A stretch of DNA of 64,000 bases from positions 124,207 through 188,206 of the forward strand of contig NZ_LIFX01000002.1 in assembly GCF_001297775.1 (NCBI RefSeq), read 5' to 3'. Positions 16,690 through 26,346 of the stretch are shown here, in pieces (position 1 is the stretch's first letter; every line of letters starts with the position of its first letter). Under the pieces are notes generated by a model, which saw only the letters and a list, made by a program, of their open reading frames with translations, was not told the DNA's origin and did no database searches. Made by a program: the position numbers and the translations under genes. Origin of the DNA: Trabulsiella odontotermitis. GTDB lineage: Bacteria > Pseudomonadota > Gammaproteobacteria > Enterobacterales > Enterobacteriaceae.

Positions 16690-17754
16690 TCACGCGGGGG
16701 TGAACTGCTCGCTGGTGAGGATACTGTTGCGACCCAGGTGCTTGGCTTCGTACAGCGCCCGGTCGGCATTTTCCAGCGCGAGATTCACGTTGTTGGCAAT
16801 CAACGGCGCGATGCCAATGCTGATGGTCACGTTAGTCGCCACGCTCTCATTGAACATATGCGGGATTTTCAGATCGTATACTTGTTGGCGGATCCGTTCG
16901 GCGGTACGCATCGCGCTCTGCGCGTCACTTTGCGGCAGCAGCACCATAAACTCTTCCCCACCGTAGCGGGCGACGATATCCCGGGAACGCACCGCGTCGC
17001 GGATCGCCGTAGACACGCGGATCAGCGCCTTATCGCCCATCATATGACCGTAGTGATCGTTATAGGCTTTGAAATGATCGATATCGAGCAACATCACATA
17101 GTGATCTTTCGCGTTCTGTGCCAGTTGCTCATCCAGACGGTGTTGCAGCCCGCGGCGGTTGTACAGGCCGGTCAGCGGGTCGAGCATGCTGAGATCGTTG
17201 AGCGTTTCGCGTTCAGCAATAAGCTGATACATCAGCTGCTGGGCAAACTTGTCATAACGTTTCTGAATCACGCAATGGATGGAAACGCCCACCAGCGGCA
17301 GAGCAAAGCAGTAGAGCATACGGACCCACTGCTCACCGTGGCTGACAATCAGACAGATAATGACCACGGGCAGCGAATTCAGCGTAAAGGCTCTGATGTT
17401 ATTAGAAAAAGAAATGGTTCCAATAAAGAGAATCGTTAATAACGCGATGATCACATAACTGGTATTATTCGTCGGAAGCTCGAGCGTTTTTACCCCGACA
17501 TGCCACGCCCATAAACAACCTGCTGCTAACGATATCAATAAAATGTTTATTTTCTTTTGTGGAAAGCGCCAGTGGCATAACAATATCACGCCGCTGCCTA
17601 CAGCGATCACGATCACCGGCAGGGTGCTGCTGTACAGGCTATAGAGCGGGCTCAGCAGAGAAAAGAACGCTGAAAATAAATTAAGAAATAAAAATAACCG
17701 CAGGGAGAGCTGATATTTTTTGGTGCGCAGTGATTGCCAGGCGTGTGCTGTCAT
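16690..17754 (-). CDS. Membrane-anchored diguanylate cyclase (GGDEF)
   Basis: The 354-residue protein has an N-terminal half with about five to six hydrophobic segments (residues 18-165) resembling a small membrane sensor, then a GGDEF domain (about 190-350). The active-site signature is RYGGEEF, so it should make cyclic di-GMP from two GTP. An RxxD inhibitory site (RSRD) lies exactly five residues before GGEEF, so product inhibition is likely. DPLTGLYNRRG and DIDHFKAYND are conserved domain motifs. Salmonella has a GGDEF gene (STM4551) in this position, and E. coli K-12 has none. Transcribed alone, away from yjjZ. Confidence 0.92.
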   Translation of the reverse strand: MTAHAWQSLRTKKYQLSLRLFLFLNLFSAFFSLLSPLYSLYSSTLPVIVIAVGSGVILLCHWRFPQKKINILLISLAAGCLWAWHVGVKTLELPTNNTSYVIIALLTILFIGTISFSNNIRAFTLNSLPVVIICLIVSHGEQWVRMLYCFALPLVGVSIHCVIQKRYDKFAQQLMYQLIAERETLNDLSMLDPLTGLYNRRGLQHRLDEQLAQNAKDHYVMLLDIDHFKAYNDHYGHMMGDKALIRVSTAIRDAVRSRDIVARYGGEEFMVLLPQSDAQSAMRTAERIRQQVYDLKIPHMFNESVATNVTISIGIAPLIANNVNLALENADRALYEAKHLGRNSILTSEQFTPA

Positions 17755-17951
17755 AGAATATATCGTTTATTAATCTGAATATTAAAAAATCCACGGCGCC
17801 AAAGATGAAGAAAGCCGCCATGCAAATAAGAGGCATGGCAAAACATTAGAGAATCAAATGTATTTTTGTCAGGTGCACAATTTATCACCTTCATGAAGAA
17901 CTGTCATTACCGCTAACGAAAAGTTAAGCAGCATTGCATCTTAAACTGACA

Positions 17952-17990
17952 AATGATAAAAATTATCATATGCTATTGGTTATCATTATC
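17952..17990 (+). promoter_or_regulatory. Two Fur boxes upstream of yjjZ
   Basis: TGATAA-AAA-TTATCA (17954-17968) is a perfect dyad of Fur type, and GGTTATCATTATC (17978-17990) matches 11 of 13 positions of GATAATCATTATC. They lie 19-57 bp upstream of the yjjZ start. Confidence 0.75.
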
Positions 17991-18008
17991 GGTGTGAGAG
18001 GCAAAACC

Positions 18009-18248
18009 ATGTTGCAGCGCGCATTAGGAAGTGGTTGGGGCATGCTGATCCCGGGAGGCATCATCGCCGCGCTCGGGTTTGCGGATCTTTCTGCGGAGAC
18101 CTGGCGTGGGCTTATCGTCGTGGGGTTACTGCTGACATCGTCGATGATCTGGCACCACAAGCTGCGCCATTACGTTCTGTTGCCGTCGTGCGTCGCGCTG
18201 ATTGGTGGCATGATGCTGATCATGCTGAATATGAAACTGCTGGGATAA
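18009..18248 (+). CDS. yjjZ: YjjZ, DUF1435 small membrane protein
   Basis: The product has 79 residues from the ATG at 18009, which follows a GAGAGGC ribosome-binding site; in-frame starts further upstream would run through the Fur boxes. Three hydrophobic segments cover most of the protein (WGMLIPGGIIAALGF, LIVVGLLLTSSMIW, VALIGGMMLIMLNM). The family has no known function. The pair of Fur boxes points to expression under iron limitation, in keeping with the E. coli homologue. Confidence 0.85.
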   Translation: MLQRALGSGWGMLIPGGIIAALGFADLSAETWRGLIVVGLLLTSSMIWHHKLRHYVLLPSCVALIGGMMLIMLNMKLLG

Positions 18249-18282
18249 AACATAAGAAAGGAAAAGCAGGAGATAAGATAAT

Positions 18283-18369
18283 TGGTGCGAGGGGGGGGAC
18301 TTGAACCCCCACGTCCGTAAGAACACTAACACCTGAAGCTAGCGCGTCTACCAATTCCGCCACCTTCGC
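18283..18369 (-). tRNA. leuV: tRNA-Leu (CAG), third of three
   Basis: An 87-nt leucine tRNA gene with encoded CCA. The anticodon loop CTTCAGGT gives anticodon CAG, reading CUG. It has a long variable arm, as expected. Compared with the next copy, the variable-arm stem has one C-to-T change, which leaves a U:G wobble pair. It is the last gene of the tandem transcript running right to left. Confidence 0.97.
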
Positions 18370-18399
18370 ACAGTCATCTTATTGTGAATATCGCCTCGT

Positions 18400-18486
18400 T
18401 GGTGCGAGGGGGGGGACTTGAACCCCCACGTCCGTAAGGACACTAACACCTGAAGCTAGCGCGTCTACCAATTCCGCCACCTTCGC
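18400..18486 (-). tRNA. leuP: tRNA-Leu (CAG), second of three
   Basis: An 87-nt gene, identical to its neighbours except in the variable arm, where the stem GTCC/GGAC is fully paired around a TTAC loop. CCA is encoded. It is separated from the other copies by spacers of about 30 bp. Confidence 0.97.
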
Positions 18487-18514
18487 ACAGTGCGAGCGAT
18501 ATTTGCGTGGTTTA

Positions 18515-18601
18515 TGGTGCGAGGGGGGGGACTTGAACCCCCACGTCCGAAAGGACACTAACACCTGAAGCTAGCGCGTCTACCAATTCCGCCACCTTCG
18601 C
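18515..18601 (-). tRNA. leuQ: tRNA-Leu (CAG), first of three
   Basis: An 87-nt gene nearest the promoter. The variable-arm loop is TTTC instead of TTAC, outside the stem. CCA is encoded and the anticodon is CAG. Confidence 0.97.
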
Positions 18602-18642
18602 ATACCATCGACTCTATGAAAGAATCGTTACCACGGAGGCGC

Positions 18643-18670
18643 ATTCTAGTGGTTTTCCGCTATTCGTCAA
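18643..18670 (-). promoter_or_regulatory. Promoter of the tRNA-Leu cluster
   Basis: On the minus strand TTGACG (18665-18670), a 16-bp spacer and TAGAAT (18643-18648), then a GC-rich discriminator GCGCC typical of stringently controlled stable-RNA promoters. It lies about 40 bp before the first tRNA. Confidence 0.8.
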
Positions 18671-18736
18671 TAGTTAATTACCGGGGTTATGCCGATCGCT
18701 GCAAAAATGGGCGATCGGCCCCGTTACGCTGAAACC

Positions 18737-19765
18737 TTACTTTTTCGCCTGACGGGTCATGATGGCGCGGTAAACTTTGAAGCGCCCGGTCTGGGCGATG
18801 ACCTCGTGAAAACCAAAGGTTTCGTCCAGCACCTTCGGGTAAGGAAGGAAGGCGTTGGCGACAATGCGCAGCTCGCCGCCGCTGTTCAGATGACGCACCG
18901 CACCGCGAATCAGCGTTTGTGCGGCATCAAGGCTGGTCTGCAGGCCATCGTGGAACGGCGGGTTGGAGATGATCATGTCAAAGCGACCGTTCACTTCAGA
19001 GAAAACGTTGCTGGCGAACACGTCGCCTTCAATGCCGTTTGCGCTCAGGGTCGCTTTACTGGCTTCCACCGCCGGTGCGCTGACATCGCACAGCGTTAAG
19101 CGCACTTTCGGCGAGTGGCTGGCGAGTGCCGCGGCCAGTACGCCTGCACCACATCCGATATCCAGCACTTTGCCTTTGGTATGCGGCGTCAGTGTGGAGA
19201 GCAGCAACTGGCTGCCGACGTCGAGACCATCACGGCTGAAAACGCCCGGCAGGGTTTTAATCGTCAGATTTTCGAGGTGATATTCTCCCCAGAAAGCGTT
19301 AGCGTCGAACGCAGGTTGGGTTTCGAGACGGCCGTGATACAGACCACAGCGTCGTGCGCTGTCGATTTTGCCGAGCGGCGCGACCCCGGCCAGCATCTGC
19401 TCGGCGCTGCGTACGCCACTGCGGTTTTCACCGACGACAAAAATATCGCTGCCCACTGGCAGCAGCGACAGTAGGTTCATCAACTGGAACTGCGCTTCGG
19501 GCTTGTTTTTTGGCCAGTAATAGACGAGCGTATCGCAATCCGCCACATCGGCCGCTTCCGCCACCAGGCTAAAGCGAACGTTATCGCCCATCTGGCGGTT
19601 CAGCACCTGCCAGTGGTGAAACTGCTGGGTATGCGCGCGGCTGGCGGCGGTTTCAAGGCGTGCGGGGAGATCATCCTGCAGATCACCGGCAAACAGAATA
19701 CGGCGTTGTTCGAAATCATCACTGTGACGCAGCAAGACTTCACTTGCCGGGGTAAAAGCAGACAT
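18737..19765 (-). CDS. rsmC: 16S rRNA m2G1207 methyltransferase RsmC
   Basis: This 342-residue protein is one shorter than E. coli RsmC. It methylates N2 of G1207 in 16S rRNA using S-adenosylmethionine. The N-terminal half is a degenerate methyltransferase-like domain. The C-terminal half holds the active fold with the SAM-binding [16 protein letters not shown] motif (about residue 200) and the catalytic NPPFHDG. It is divergent from holD. Confidence 0.97.
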   Translation of the reverse strand: MSAFTPASEVLLRHSDDFEQRRILFAGDLQDDLPARLETAASRAHTQQFHHWQVLNRQMGDNVRFSLVAEAADVADCDTLVYYWPKNKPEAQFQLMNLLSLLPVGSDIFVVGENRSGVRSAEQMLAGVAPLGKIDSARRCGLYHGRLETQPAFDANAFWGEYHLENLTIKTLPGVFSRDGLDVGSQLLLSTLTPHTKGKVLDIGCGAGVLAAALASHSPKVRLTLCDVSAPAVEASKATLSANGIEGDVFASNVFSEVNGRFDMIISNPPFHDGLQTSLDAAQTLIRGAVRHLNSGGELRIVANAFLPYPKVLDETFGFHEVIAQTGRFKVYRAIMTRQAKK

Positions 19766-19868
19766 GGCTAAATCCTCAATTAACGACGGCGGCGATTATA
19801 GTGGTTTGTTGGCGCAAGTTCGACGAATTTGCTATATTTCGGCGCCTGACAGACAGGAGAATGGCGTG

Positions 19869-20282
19869 ATGACATCCCGACGAGACTGGCAATTACAGCA
19901 ACTGGGTATTACTCAGTGGTCGCTGCGTCGCCCGGGCGCGTTGCAGGGGGAGATTGCGATAGCGATCCCACCGCATGTGCGGCTGGTGATGGTGGCTGAA
20001 ACGCTGCCCGATCTCGCGGATCCGTTCATCGGCGATATCCTTCGCGCGTTAATGCTCTCACCCGATCAGGTGTTGCAGCTGACGCCGGAGCGCGCTGAAA
20101 TGCTGCCGCAGGGCAGCCGCGCCAACAGTTGGTTGCTGGGCGCGTCCGCCGCCGTTTCGCTGGAGGGGGCGCAGGTCTCGACGCCTGCATTCGATGAATT
20201 ACGGGCCAGTGCGGAAGCGCGCATGGCGCTATGGCAACAAATTTGTGCTCATGAACATGATTTCTTCCCTCAGCACGGCTGA
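19869..20282 (+). CDS. holD: DNA polymerase III psi subunit HolD
   Basis: The 137-residue protein starts at the ATG at 19869 (MTSRRDWQLQQLGITQW), equal to E. coli HolD. Psi joins chi to the clamp loader and strengthens the link to SSB. The N-terminal tail that contacts the clamp loader is intact. Its end overlaps rimI by 32 bp in another frame, so the genes are co-transcribed. Confidence 0.96.
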   Translation: MTSRRDWQLQQLGITQWSLRRPGALQGEIAIAIPPHVRLVMVAETLPDLADPFIGDILRALMLSPDQVLQLTPERAEMLPQGSRANSWLLGASAAVSLEGAQVSTPAFDELRASAEARMALWQQICAHEHDFFPQHG

Positions 20283-20697
20283 TTTACCCCGCGCGTGGCA
20301 GATTGAAAAACGCGCTCACGCCTTTCCGTGGAGCGAACAAATCTTTGCCAGCAATCAGGGCGACCGTTATTTCAATCTCAAACTGGAAACGGAAAACGAG
20401 ATAGCGGCATTTGCGATCACTCAGGTCGTGCTGGATGAAGCTACCCTGTTTAATATCGCGGTGGATCCCGCCTACCAGCGCCGCGGGCTGGGGCGGACGC
20501 TGCTGGAATATTTGATCGACGCGCTGGAAAAACGCGGCGTCGTCACGCTGTGGCTGGAGGTTCGTGCGTCTAACGTCGCCGCCATCGCACTCTATGAAAG
20601 CTTAGGCTTCAACGAGGCGACCATTCGCAAGAACTATTACCCCACCGCAGAAGGACGCGAAGACGCCATTATTATGGCTCTGCCAATAAGTATGTAA
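20251..20697 (+). CDS. rimI: Ribosomal protein S18-alanine N-acetyltransferase RimI
   Basis: The 148-residue GNAT enzyme acetylates the N-terminal alanine of ribosomal protein S18. The acetyl-CoA loop is [15 protein letters not shown] (about 74-88), preceded by TLFNIAVDP. The C-terminal [18 protein letters not shown] segment carries the catalytic Tyr and the conserved Glu region. The start lies inside holD, and yjjG follows after 16 bp. Confidence 0.96.
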   Translation: MNMISSLSTADLPRAWQIEKRAHAFPWSEQIFASNQGDRYFNLKLETENEIAAFAITQVVLDEATLFNIAVDPAYQRRGLGRTLLEYLIDALEKRGVVTLWLEVRASNVAAIALYESLGFNEATIRKNYYPTAEGREDAIIMALPISM

Positions 20698-20713
20698 GAC
20701 ACAAGGTGATACG

Positions 20714-21391
20714 ATGAAGTGGGACTGGATTTTCTTTGATGCCGATGAAACGCTGTTTACGTTTGACTCTTTTACCGGCTTACAGCGGATGTTTCTCGAC
20801 TATAGCGTGACCTTTACCGCCGAAGATTTCCAGGATTACCAGGCCGTCAATAAACCGCTGTGGGTCGATTATCAGAATGGCGCGATCACGTCGTTGCAGT
20901 TGCAGCACCAGCGCTTTCAGGACTGGTCTGAGCGCCTGAACGTGCCGCCGGGCGATCTCAACGATGCGTTTATGAACGCCATGGCGGAGATTTGCGCGCC
21001 GCTGCCGGGTGCGGTTTCGCTGCTCAATGCCCTGCAGGGCAAGGTGAAAATGGGGATCATCACCAACGGTTTCACCTCGCTACAGCAAATCCGGCTGGAG
21101 CGTACCGGGCTTCGCGATCACTTTGATTTACTGATCATTTCCGAAGAAGTGGGCGTCGCGAAACCGGATCCCCGCATCTTTGATTACGCGCTGGAAAAAG
21201 CGGGTCATCCCGATCGCTCTCGGGTGCTGATGGTGGGCGACACCGCGGCGTCAGACATTCTCGGCGGTATCAATTCCGGTCTCGCGACCTGCTGGCTGAA
21301 TGCCCATCATCGCGAACAGCCGGAAGACATCCAGCCGACGTGGACGGTCAGCACCTTAAATGAACTGGAGCAACTCCTGTGTAAACAATGA
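20714..21391 (+). CDS. yjjG: House-cleaning nucleotidase YjjG (HAD family)
   Basis: The 225-residue haloacid dehalogenase-type phosphatase dephosphorylates dUMP, dTMP and non-canonical pyrimidine nucleotides in E. coli. Motif I is FFDADETLF (Asp9 nucleophile), motif II ITNGF, motif III the Lys of VAKPDP, and motif [14 protein letters not shown]. It is part of the holD-rimI-yjjG run, and prfC follows after 91 bp. Confidence 0.96.
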   Translation: MKWDWIFFDADETLFTFDSFTGLQRMFLDYSVTFTAEDFQDYQAVNKPLWVDYQNGAITSLQLQHQRFQDWSERLNVPPGDLNDAFMNAMAEICAPLPGAVSLLNALQGKVKMGIITNGFTSLQQIRLERTGLRDHFDLLIISEEVGVAKPDPRIFDYALEKAGHPDRSRVLMVGDTAASDILGGINSGLATCWLNAHHREQPEDIQPTWTVSTLNELEQLLCKQ

Positions 21392-21482
21392 TTGTCTGAC
21401 CTCCGGTCTTGAGTAAAATAGCCGCATTTTTCGATTCTCGTGCGCGGCCTGACGCCGTGTGCTTACACAGAAGACTTTAACT

Positions 21483-23072
21483 ATGACGTTGTCTCCTTAT
21501 TTGCAAGAGGTGGCGAAACGCCGCACTTTTGCCATCATCTCCCACCCGGATGCCGGTAAAACGACCATCACTGAAAAAGTATTACTGTTCGGACAGGCCA
21601 TTCAGACGGCGGGTACGGTCAAAGGCCGCGGCTCCAGCCAGCATGCGAAATCCGACTGGATGGAGATGGAAAAACAGCGTGGTATTTCTATCACCACGTC
21701 TGTAATGCAGTTCCCGTATCACGACTGCCTGGTCAACCTGCTCGACACGCCGGGGCACGAAGACTTCTCGGAAGATACCTATCGTACGCTGACCGCGGTG
21801 GACTGCTGCCTGATGGTTATTGATGCGGCGAAAGGTGTTGAAGACCGGACCCGTAAGCTGATGGAAGTTACCCGTCTGCGTGATACGCCGATCCTGACCT
21901 TCATGAACAAACTCGACCGCGACATTCGTGATCCGATGGAACTGCTGGATGAAGTGGAAAACGAGCTGAAGATTGGCTGTGCGCCGATCACCTGGCCTAT
22001 CGGCTGCGGCAAGCTGTTTAAAGGCGTTTATCATCTCTACAAAGATGAAACCTACCTCTATCAGACCGGTAAAGGCCACACCATTCAGGAAGTGCGCATC
22101 GTCAAAGGGCTGAACAACCCGGATCTCGACAAGGCCGTCGGTGAGGATCTGGCGCAGCAGTTGCGTGATGAACTGGAGCTGGTGCAGGGCGCGTCCAACG
22201 AATTCGACAAAGAGCTGTTTCTGGCCGGGGAAATCACACCGGTCTTCTTTGGGACCGCGCTGGGTAACTTCGGCGTTGATCATATGCTCGACGGTCTGGT
22301 GGAATGGGCACCTGCGCCGATGCCGCGTAAAACCGACACCCGTGAAGTGGAAGCCAGAGAAGAGAAATTCACCGGCTTTGTCTTTAAAATTCAGGCCAAC
22401 ATGGATCCGAAACACCGTGACCGCGTGGCGTTTATGCGTGTAGTGTCCGGGAAATACGAAAAGGGCATGAAGCTGCGTCAGGTGCGGACGGGCAAAGACG
22501 TGGTGATTTCCGATGCGCTGACCTTTATGGCGGGCGACCGCTCGCACGTTGAAGAAGCGTATCCGGGCGACATCATCGGTCTGCATAACCACGGCACCAT
22601 CCAGATTGGCGATACCTTCACCCAGGGTGAAACGATGAAGTTCACCGGTATTCCGAACTTCGCGCCGGAACTGTTCCGCCGTATTCGCCTGAAAGATCCG
22701 TTAAAGCAGAAACAGCTGCTGAAAGGGCTGGTTCAGTTGTCGGAAGAGGGCGCGGTACAGGTGTTCCGCCCGATTTCCAACAACGATCTGATCGTTGGCG
22801 CGGTCGGTGTGCTTCAGTTTGACGTGGTGGTTGCGCGTCTGAAGAGCGAGTACAACGTTGAGGCGATTTACGAGTCCGTCAACGTGGCGACCGCACGCTG
22901 GGTGGAATCCACCGACGTGAAGAAATTCGAAGAATTTAAGCGTAAGAACGAAATCCAGCTGGCGCTCGATGGCGGCGACAATCTGACTTACATCGCGCCG
23001 ACGATGGTTAACCTGAACCTCACGCAGGAGCGTTATCCTGACGTGCAGTTCCGCAAAACCCGCGAACATTAA
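21483..23072 (+). CDS. prfC: Peptide chain release factor 3
   Basis: The 529-residue GTPase starts at the ATG at 21483 ([14 protein letters not shown]), identical in length to E. coli RF3. It removes RF1 and RF2 from the ribosome after termination. The G motifs are [11 protein letters not shown] (G1), [12 protein letters not shown] (G3) and NKLDRD (G4), followed by beta-barrel domains. A strong hairpin terminator follows. Confidence 0.98.
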   Translation: MTLSPYLQEVAKRRTFAIISHPDAGKTTITEKVLLFGQAIQTAGTVKGRGSSQHAKSDWMEMEKQRGISITTSVMQFPYHDCLVNLLDTPGHEDFSEDTYRTLTAVDCCLMVIDAAKGVEDRTRKLMEVTRLRDTPILTFMNKLDRDIRDPMELLDEVENELKIGCAPITWPIGCGKLFKGVYHLYKDETYLYQTGKGHTIQEVRIVKGLNNPDLDKAVGEDLAQQLRDELELVQGASNEFDKELFLAGEITPVFFGTALGNFGVDHMLDGLVEWAPAPMPRKTDTREVEAREEKFTGFVFKIQANMDPKHRDRVAFMRVVSGKYEKGMKLRQVRTGKDVVISDALTFMAGDRSHVEEAYPGDIIGLHNHGTIQIGDTFTQGETMKFTGIPNFAPELFRRIRLKDPLKQKQLLKGLVQLSEEGAVQVFRPISNNDLIVGAVGVLQFDVVVARLKSEYNVEAIYESVNVATARWVESTDVKKFEEFKRKNEIQLALDGGDNLTYIAPTMVNLNLTQERYPDVQFRKTREH

Positions 23073-23081
23073 TCCTTCCCG

Positions 23082-23107
23082 CCAGGCACGGCGCCCGCTG
23101 TGCCTGG
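23082..23107 (+). terminator. Terminator after prfC
   Basis: Stem CCAGGCAC / GTGCCTGG with a 10-nt loop, followed by TTATTT, 9 bp after the prfC stop. Confidence 0.8.
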
Positions 23108-23167
23108 TTATTTCCAGTTTTATTAATCCCTTGCAGATTGTTCTTAAATCCCCTCGCATTGCGCAAT

Positions 23168-23183
23168 TGTGATCTATATTTAA
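23168..23183 (+). promoter_or_regulatory. Candidate CRP half-site and -10 of osmY
   Basis: TGTGA at 23168-23172 with CTATATT at 23174-23180, a sequence like sigma-S -10 elements. osmY in E. coli is sigma-S dependent and CRP-repressed. The exact start site cannot be read from sequence. Confidence 0.4.
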
Positions 23184-23354
23184 CATTGTGATGACAAATT
23201 CACTGGTTTAATACCCTAATCAAATCGTGTTTAGTAGCTTGTTAAACCATCGAATTTTATCATCGCGACATTAACAGCTGACCAGAGGCGCAATTTTGCG
23301 GCTCAGCAACAGCCTGGCTGATTGCGAGCAAACCACAGGACAGGAGCGATCATA

Positions 23355-23963
23355 ATGATAAAACTGAAAAATTCGAAAACTCTGCTGGCAGTGATGCTGG
23401 GTACTGCCGTGATGAGCGGTTCCGCGCTGGCTGAATCAACGACCAGCAAAGCGGAATCCGCTGCCGATAGCGCAGGGCAAAAAATCGACAGTTCGATGAA
23501 TAAGGTCGGAAATTTCATGGATGACAGCGCAATCACGGCGAAGGTGAAAGCCGCGCTGGTCGATCATGAATCGATTAAGAGTACCGATATCTCCGTTAAG
23601 ACTGAGAAGAGCGTCGTCACCCTGAGCGGGTTCGTTGAGAGCCAGTCTCAGGCCGAACAGGCGGTGAGCGTCGCCAAAGGTGTTGAAGGCGTTGCTTCCG
23701 TCAGCGACAAACTGCACGTCCGCGACAGCAAATCACAATCGGTGAAAGGCTATGCGGGTGATGCGGCGACCACCAGTGAAATCAAGGCCAAACTGCTGGC
23801 TGATGATGTCGTTCCGTCGCGCAAAGTGAAAGTTGAAACCACCGATGGCGTGGTGCAACTGTCCGGGACCGTTGAGTCTCAGGCGCAAAGTGAACGCGCG
23901 GAAAGCATCGCCAAAGCGATCGATGGCGTGAAGAGCGTCAAGAACGATCTCAAAGTGCAGTAA
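23355..23963 (+). CDS. osmY: Periplasmic chaperone OsmY
   Basis: The 202-residue protein has a signal peptide (about 1-27, ending SGSALAES) and two BON domains (about 56-122 and 135-202), each with the GxVxLxG-like pattern [10 protein letters not shown] / [10 protein letters not shown]. It is an osmotically and stationary-phase-induced periplasmic chaperone. I chose the ATG at 23355 because CAGGAG lies eight bases before it. A hairpin terminator follows. Confidence 0.96.
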   Translation: MIKLKNSKTLLAVMLGTAVMSGSALAESTTSKAESAADSAGQKIDSSMNKVGNFMDDSAITAKVKAALVDHESIKSTDISVKTEKSVVTLSGFVESQSQAEQAVSVAKGVEGVASVSDKLHVRDSKSQSVKGYAGDAATTSEIKAKLLADDVVPSRKVKVETTDGVVQLSGTVESQAQSERAESIAKAIDGVKSVKNDLKVQ

Positions 23964-23977
23964 TTAGTTCTCAGAAT

Positions 23978-24007
23978 ATGCGCCCCGGACAAGTGTGTGG
24001 GGCGCAT
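23978..24007 (+). terminator. Terminator after osmY
   Basis: Nine-base-pair stem ATGCGCCCC / GGGGCGCAT with a 12-nt loop, 14 bp past the osmY stop. Confidence 0.6.
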
Positions 24008-24089
24008 GTACCACAAGAAAGCGATCTACTGTGAGTCGCCTGAGCACTCATAGCCACGTATGACACTTACTATGGTAAAGGAGAATCGT

Positions 24090-24251
24090 ATGTTTCGTTG
24101 GGGCATTATCTTCCTGGTTATCGCATTAATTGCCGCCGCGCTGGGCTTTGGTGGCCTGGCCGGTACAGCGGCAGGTGCGGCGAAAATTGTCTTTATCGTC
24201 GGTATCATCCTGTTCCTGGTGAGCCTGTTTATGGGACGCCGGCGTCCATAG
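24090..24251 (+). CDS. ytjA: YtjA, DUF1328 small membrane protein
   Basis: The 53-residue protein consists almost wholly of two hydrophobic helices ([20 protein letters not shown] and [19 protein letters not shown]) with a basic GRRRP tail. It is conserved downstream of osmY, and its function is unknown. TAAAGGAG precedes the ATG at 24090. Confidence 0.92.
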   Translation: MFRWGIIFLVIALIAAALGFGGLAGTAAGAAKIVFIVGIILFLVSLFMGRRRP

Positions 24252-24273
24252 CACACGTTAATCTGTTGTAACA

Positions 24274-24298
24274 AAAGCCAGTCCTTGTGACTGGCTTT
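24274..24298 (+). terminator. Terminator after ytjA
   Basis: Perfect 10-bp stem AAAGCCAGTC / GACTGGCTTT with a 5-nt loop. The stem itself ends in TTT. Confidence 0.85.
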
Positions 24299-24365
24299 AC
24301 TGGTTTAAGGCGAGAAAAAACTGCGTTATGGTGAAGGAATAACAACACAAAACAGGAAGGCAGAG

Positions 24366-25421
24366 GTGGGGCAGCGAATTCCCGTAACGCTTGGCACGAT
24401 TGCGCCATTAACCGTGAAGTCCTTTCAGCCGGGGCCGCTGGCGCTGGTGTGTGAAGGCGGCGGTCAACGCGGTATTTTTACGGCCGGGGTGCTGGATGAG
24501 TTTATGCGCGCGCAGTTTAACCCCTTCAACCTCTACTTTGGCACTTCCGCCGGGGCACAAAACCTTTCCGCTTATTTGTGTAACCAGCCGGGGTATGCCC
24601 GCAAGGTGATCACCCGCTATACCACCTCCCGCGAATTCTTTAATCCGATGCGCTTTGTGCGTGGCGGCAATCTTATTGATCTCGACTGGCTGGTGGCTGA
24701 GACTGCCAGCAAAATGCCGCTGGCGATGGACTACGCTGCCGGGCAGTTTGAACTTGGCAAAGCGTTTTATATGTGCGCCTGCCGGGGTGATGATTACACG
24801 GCCAGTTATTTTTCGCCGACCAGTAAAACATGGCTGGATCTGATCCGCGCTTCCAGCGCCATCCCCGGGTTTTACCGCAGTGGCGTATTGCTGGATGGCG
24901 TTAATTATCTCGATGGCGGAATCAGCGATGCCGTCCCGGTACAGGAGGCTGCGCGACGTGGCGCGAAAACCATTGTTGTGATCCGCACCGTCCCGTCGCA
25001 AATGTATTACACGCCGCAGTGGTTCAAACGGATGGAACGCTGGCTGGGCGACAGCAGCCTGCAACCGCTGGTGAATCTGGTGCAGCAGCATGAAACCTCT
25101 TATCTCGCCATGCAGAAGTTCATTGAGAAGCCGCCAGGCAAGCTGCGGATTTTCGAAATTTATCCGCCGAAACCGCTGAACAGCATGGCGCTGGGCAGCC
25201 GCCTTCCGGCGCTGCGCATGGACTACAAAACGGGTCGCTTATGTGGGCGCTACTTTTTAGCGACAGTGGGCAAACTGCTGGCAGAGCAACCGCCGCTGCA
25301 TCGCTATAAGCCGCGCATTGTTGTTCCGGCGCCAGTGGCAAATGAGACGCTGGCGGTTCCGCCGTTGCTGGATATCCCGCAGGCCAACGATGCGAGCTTT
25401 GATAACGAGGATCTGGCGTGA
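24366..25421 (+). CDS. yjjU: Patatin-like phospholipase family protein YjjU
   Basis: The 351-residue protein has a GTG start behind AGGAAGGCAGAG. Patatin-fold hallmarks are the oxyanion hole CEGGGQRGIF (about 31-40), the nucleophile elbow GTSAGAQN and the DGGISD aspartate. It is predicted to be a serine/aspartate lipid hydrolase; the physiological substrate is unknown. The stop overlaps the yjjV GTG start, so the two are coupled. Confidence 0.94.
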   Translation: MGQRIPVTLGTIAPLTVKSFQPGPLALVCEGGGQRGIFTAGVLDEFMRAQFNPFNLYFGTSAGAQNLSAYLCNQPGYARKVITRYTTSREFFNPMRFVRGGNLIDLDWLVAETASKMPLAMDYAAGQFELGKAFYMCACRGDDYTASYFSPTSKTWLDLIRASSAIPGFYRSGVLLDGVNYLDGGISDAVPVQEAARRGAKTIVVIRTVPSQMYYTPQWFKRMERWLGDSSLQPLVNLVQQHETSYLAMQKFIEKPPGKLRIFEIYPPKPLNSMALGSRLPALRMDYKTGRLCGRYFLATVGKLLAEQPPLHRYKPRIVVPAPVANETLAVPPLLDIPQANDASFDNEDLA

Positions 25422-26197
25422 CTTACCGTTTTATCGACACCCACTGTCATTTCGATTTTCCGCCGTTTACCGGCGACGAAGCGCGTAGCCTGCGGCGCGC
25501 TGCGGAGTCGGGCGTCGGCAAAATCATCGTGCCTGCAACGCAATCGTCCCGCTTTGCCGGGGTGCTGCGGCTGGCGGAACAGCACGAGCCGGTGTACGCC
25601 GCGCTGGGGCTGCATCCGATCGTCATTGAACAACATACCGATGCCTGCCTGGCGTCGCTGGAATCGCTGCTGGCTTCCCGGCCTGAAAAGCTGGTCGCCG
25701 TCGGTGAAATTGGTCTTGATCTTTACCGCGAAGATCCGCAATTCGCGAAGCAGCAGGCGCTGCTGGATGAACAGCTGAAACTGGCGAAGCGCTTTGATTT
25801 GCCGGTTATTCTTCACTCGCGCCGTACGCACGATAAGCTGGCGCTGCACCTTAAGCGCCACAACTTACCGCGAACCGGCGTGGTGCATGGGTTTTCCGGC
25901 AGCCTGCAACAGGCCGAACGGTTTGTCTCTCTCGGCTACAAAATTGGCGTCGGCGGCACCATTACTTACCCGCGGGCCAGTAAAACGCGGAATGTGATCG
26001 CCCGGTTGCCACTCAGCGCACTGCTGCTGGAAACCGATGCCCCCGACATGCCGCTGAATGGCTTTCAGGGGATGCCGAACCGCCCTGAACAGGCGGCCCG
26101 CGTATTTACCACCCTGTGCGAATTGCGCCCCGAACCGCCGCAAATCATTGCTAATACATTGATTAGTAACACGGAAGCGTTATTCGCTGGCCTATGA
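25418..26197 (+). CDS. yjjV: TatD-family metal-dependent hydrolase YjjV
   Basis: The 259-residue TIM-barrel hydrolase starts with GTG and overlaps yjjU by 4 bp. The metal ligands are in DTHCHFD (HxH), the Glu of VGEIGLD, VILHSR, VVHGFSGS and ETDAPDMP. Its relatives are 3'-to-5' DNases/RNases; YjjV itself is poorly characterised. Confidence 0.94.
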   Translation: MTYRFIDTHCHFDFPPFTGDEARSLRRAAESGVGKIIVPATQSSRFAGVLRLAEQHEPVYAALGLHPIVIEQHTDACLASLESLLASRPEKLVAVGEIGLDLYREDPQFAKQQALLDEQLKLAKRFDLPVILHSRRTHDKLALHLKRHNLPRTGVVHGFSGSLQQAERFVSLGYKIGVGGTITYPRASKTRNVIARLPLSALLLETDAPDMPLNGFQGMPNRPEQAARVFTTLCELRPEPPQIIANTLISNTEALFAGL

Positions 26198-26209
26198 GCG
26201 CTTTGTTAA

Positions 26210-26302
26210 AGTGATGTAGATCTCATTCTCAAGTATTGATCGCATATTGTTGCGTCAATTATGTGAGATAAGACAAGCAGGATTGTAACGGATCGTTATA
26301 AT
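26210..26302 (+). promoter_or_regulatory. CRP/CytR-type promoter of the nucleoside transporter
   Basis: A CRP-like site AGTGA-TGTAGA-TCTCA (26210-26225) and a CRP half-site TGTGA at 26262-26266 have centres 52 bp apart. Between them lie inverted CytR-like elements (CGCATATTGTTGCG). TATAAT (26297-26302) follows. Assuming a start about 7 bp after the -10, the CRP sites fall near -40 and -92, the layout of deoP2 in E. coli. Confidence 0.6.
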
Positions 26303-26346
26303 CGGCGGGTTCGCTGATAACACAATCCAATCTACAGGGACTCTGT

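Noticed and set aside
18283-18601. Three near-identical repeats with short spacers, looking like a CRISPR-like array
   Set aside because: Each repeat is a complete 87-nt leucine tRNA with CCA end; the spacers are ordinary tRNA-operon spacers.
21582-22592. 336-codon minus-strand ORF inside prfC
   Set aside because: It is a shadow of a highly GC-biased gene; the prfC frame encodes all GTPase motifs.
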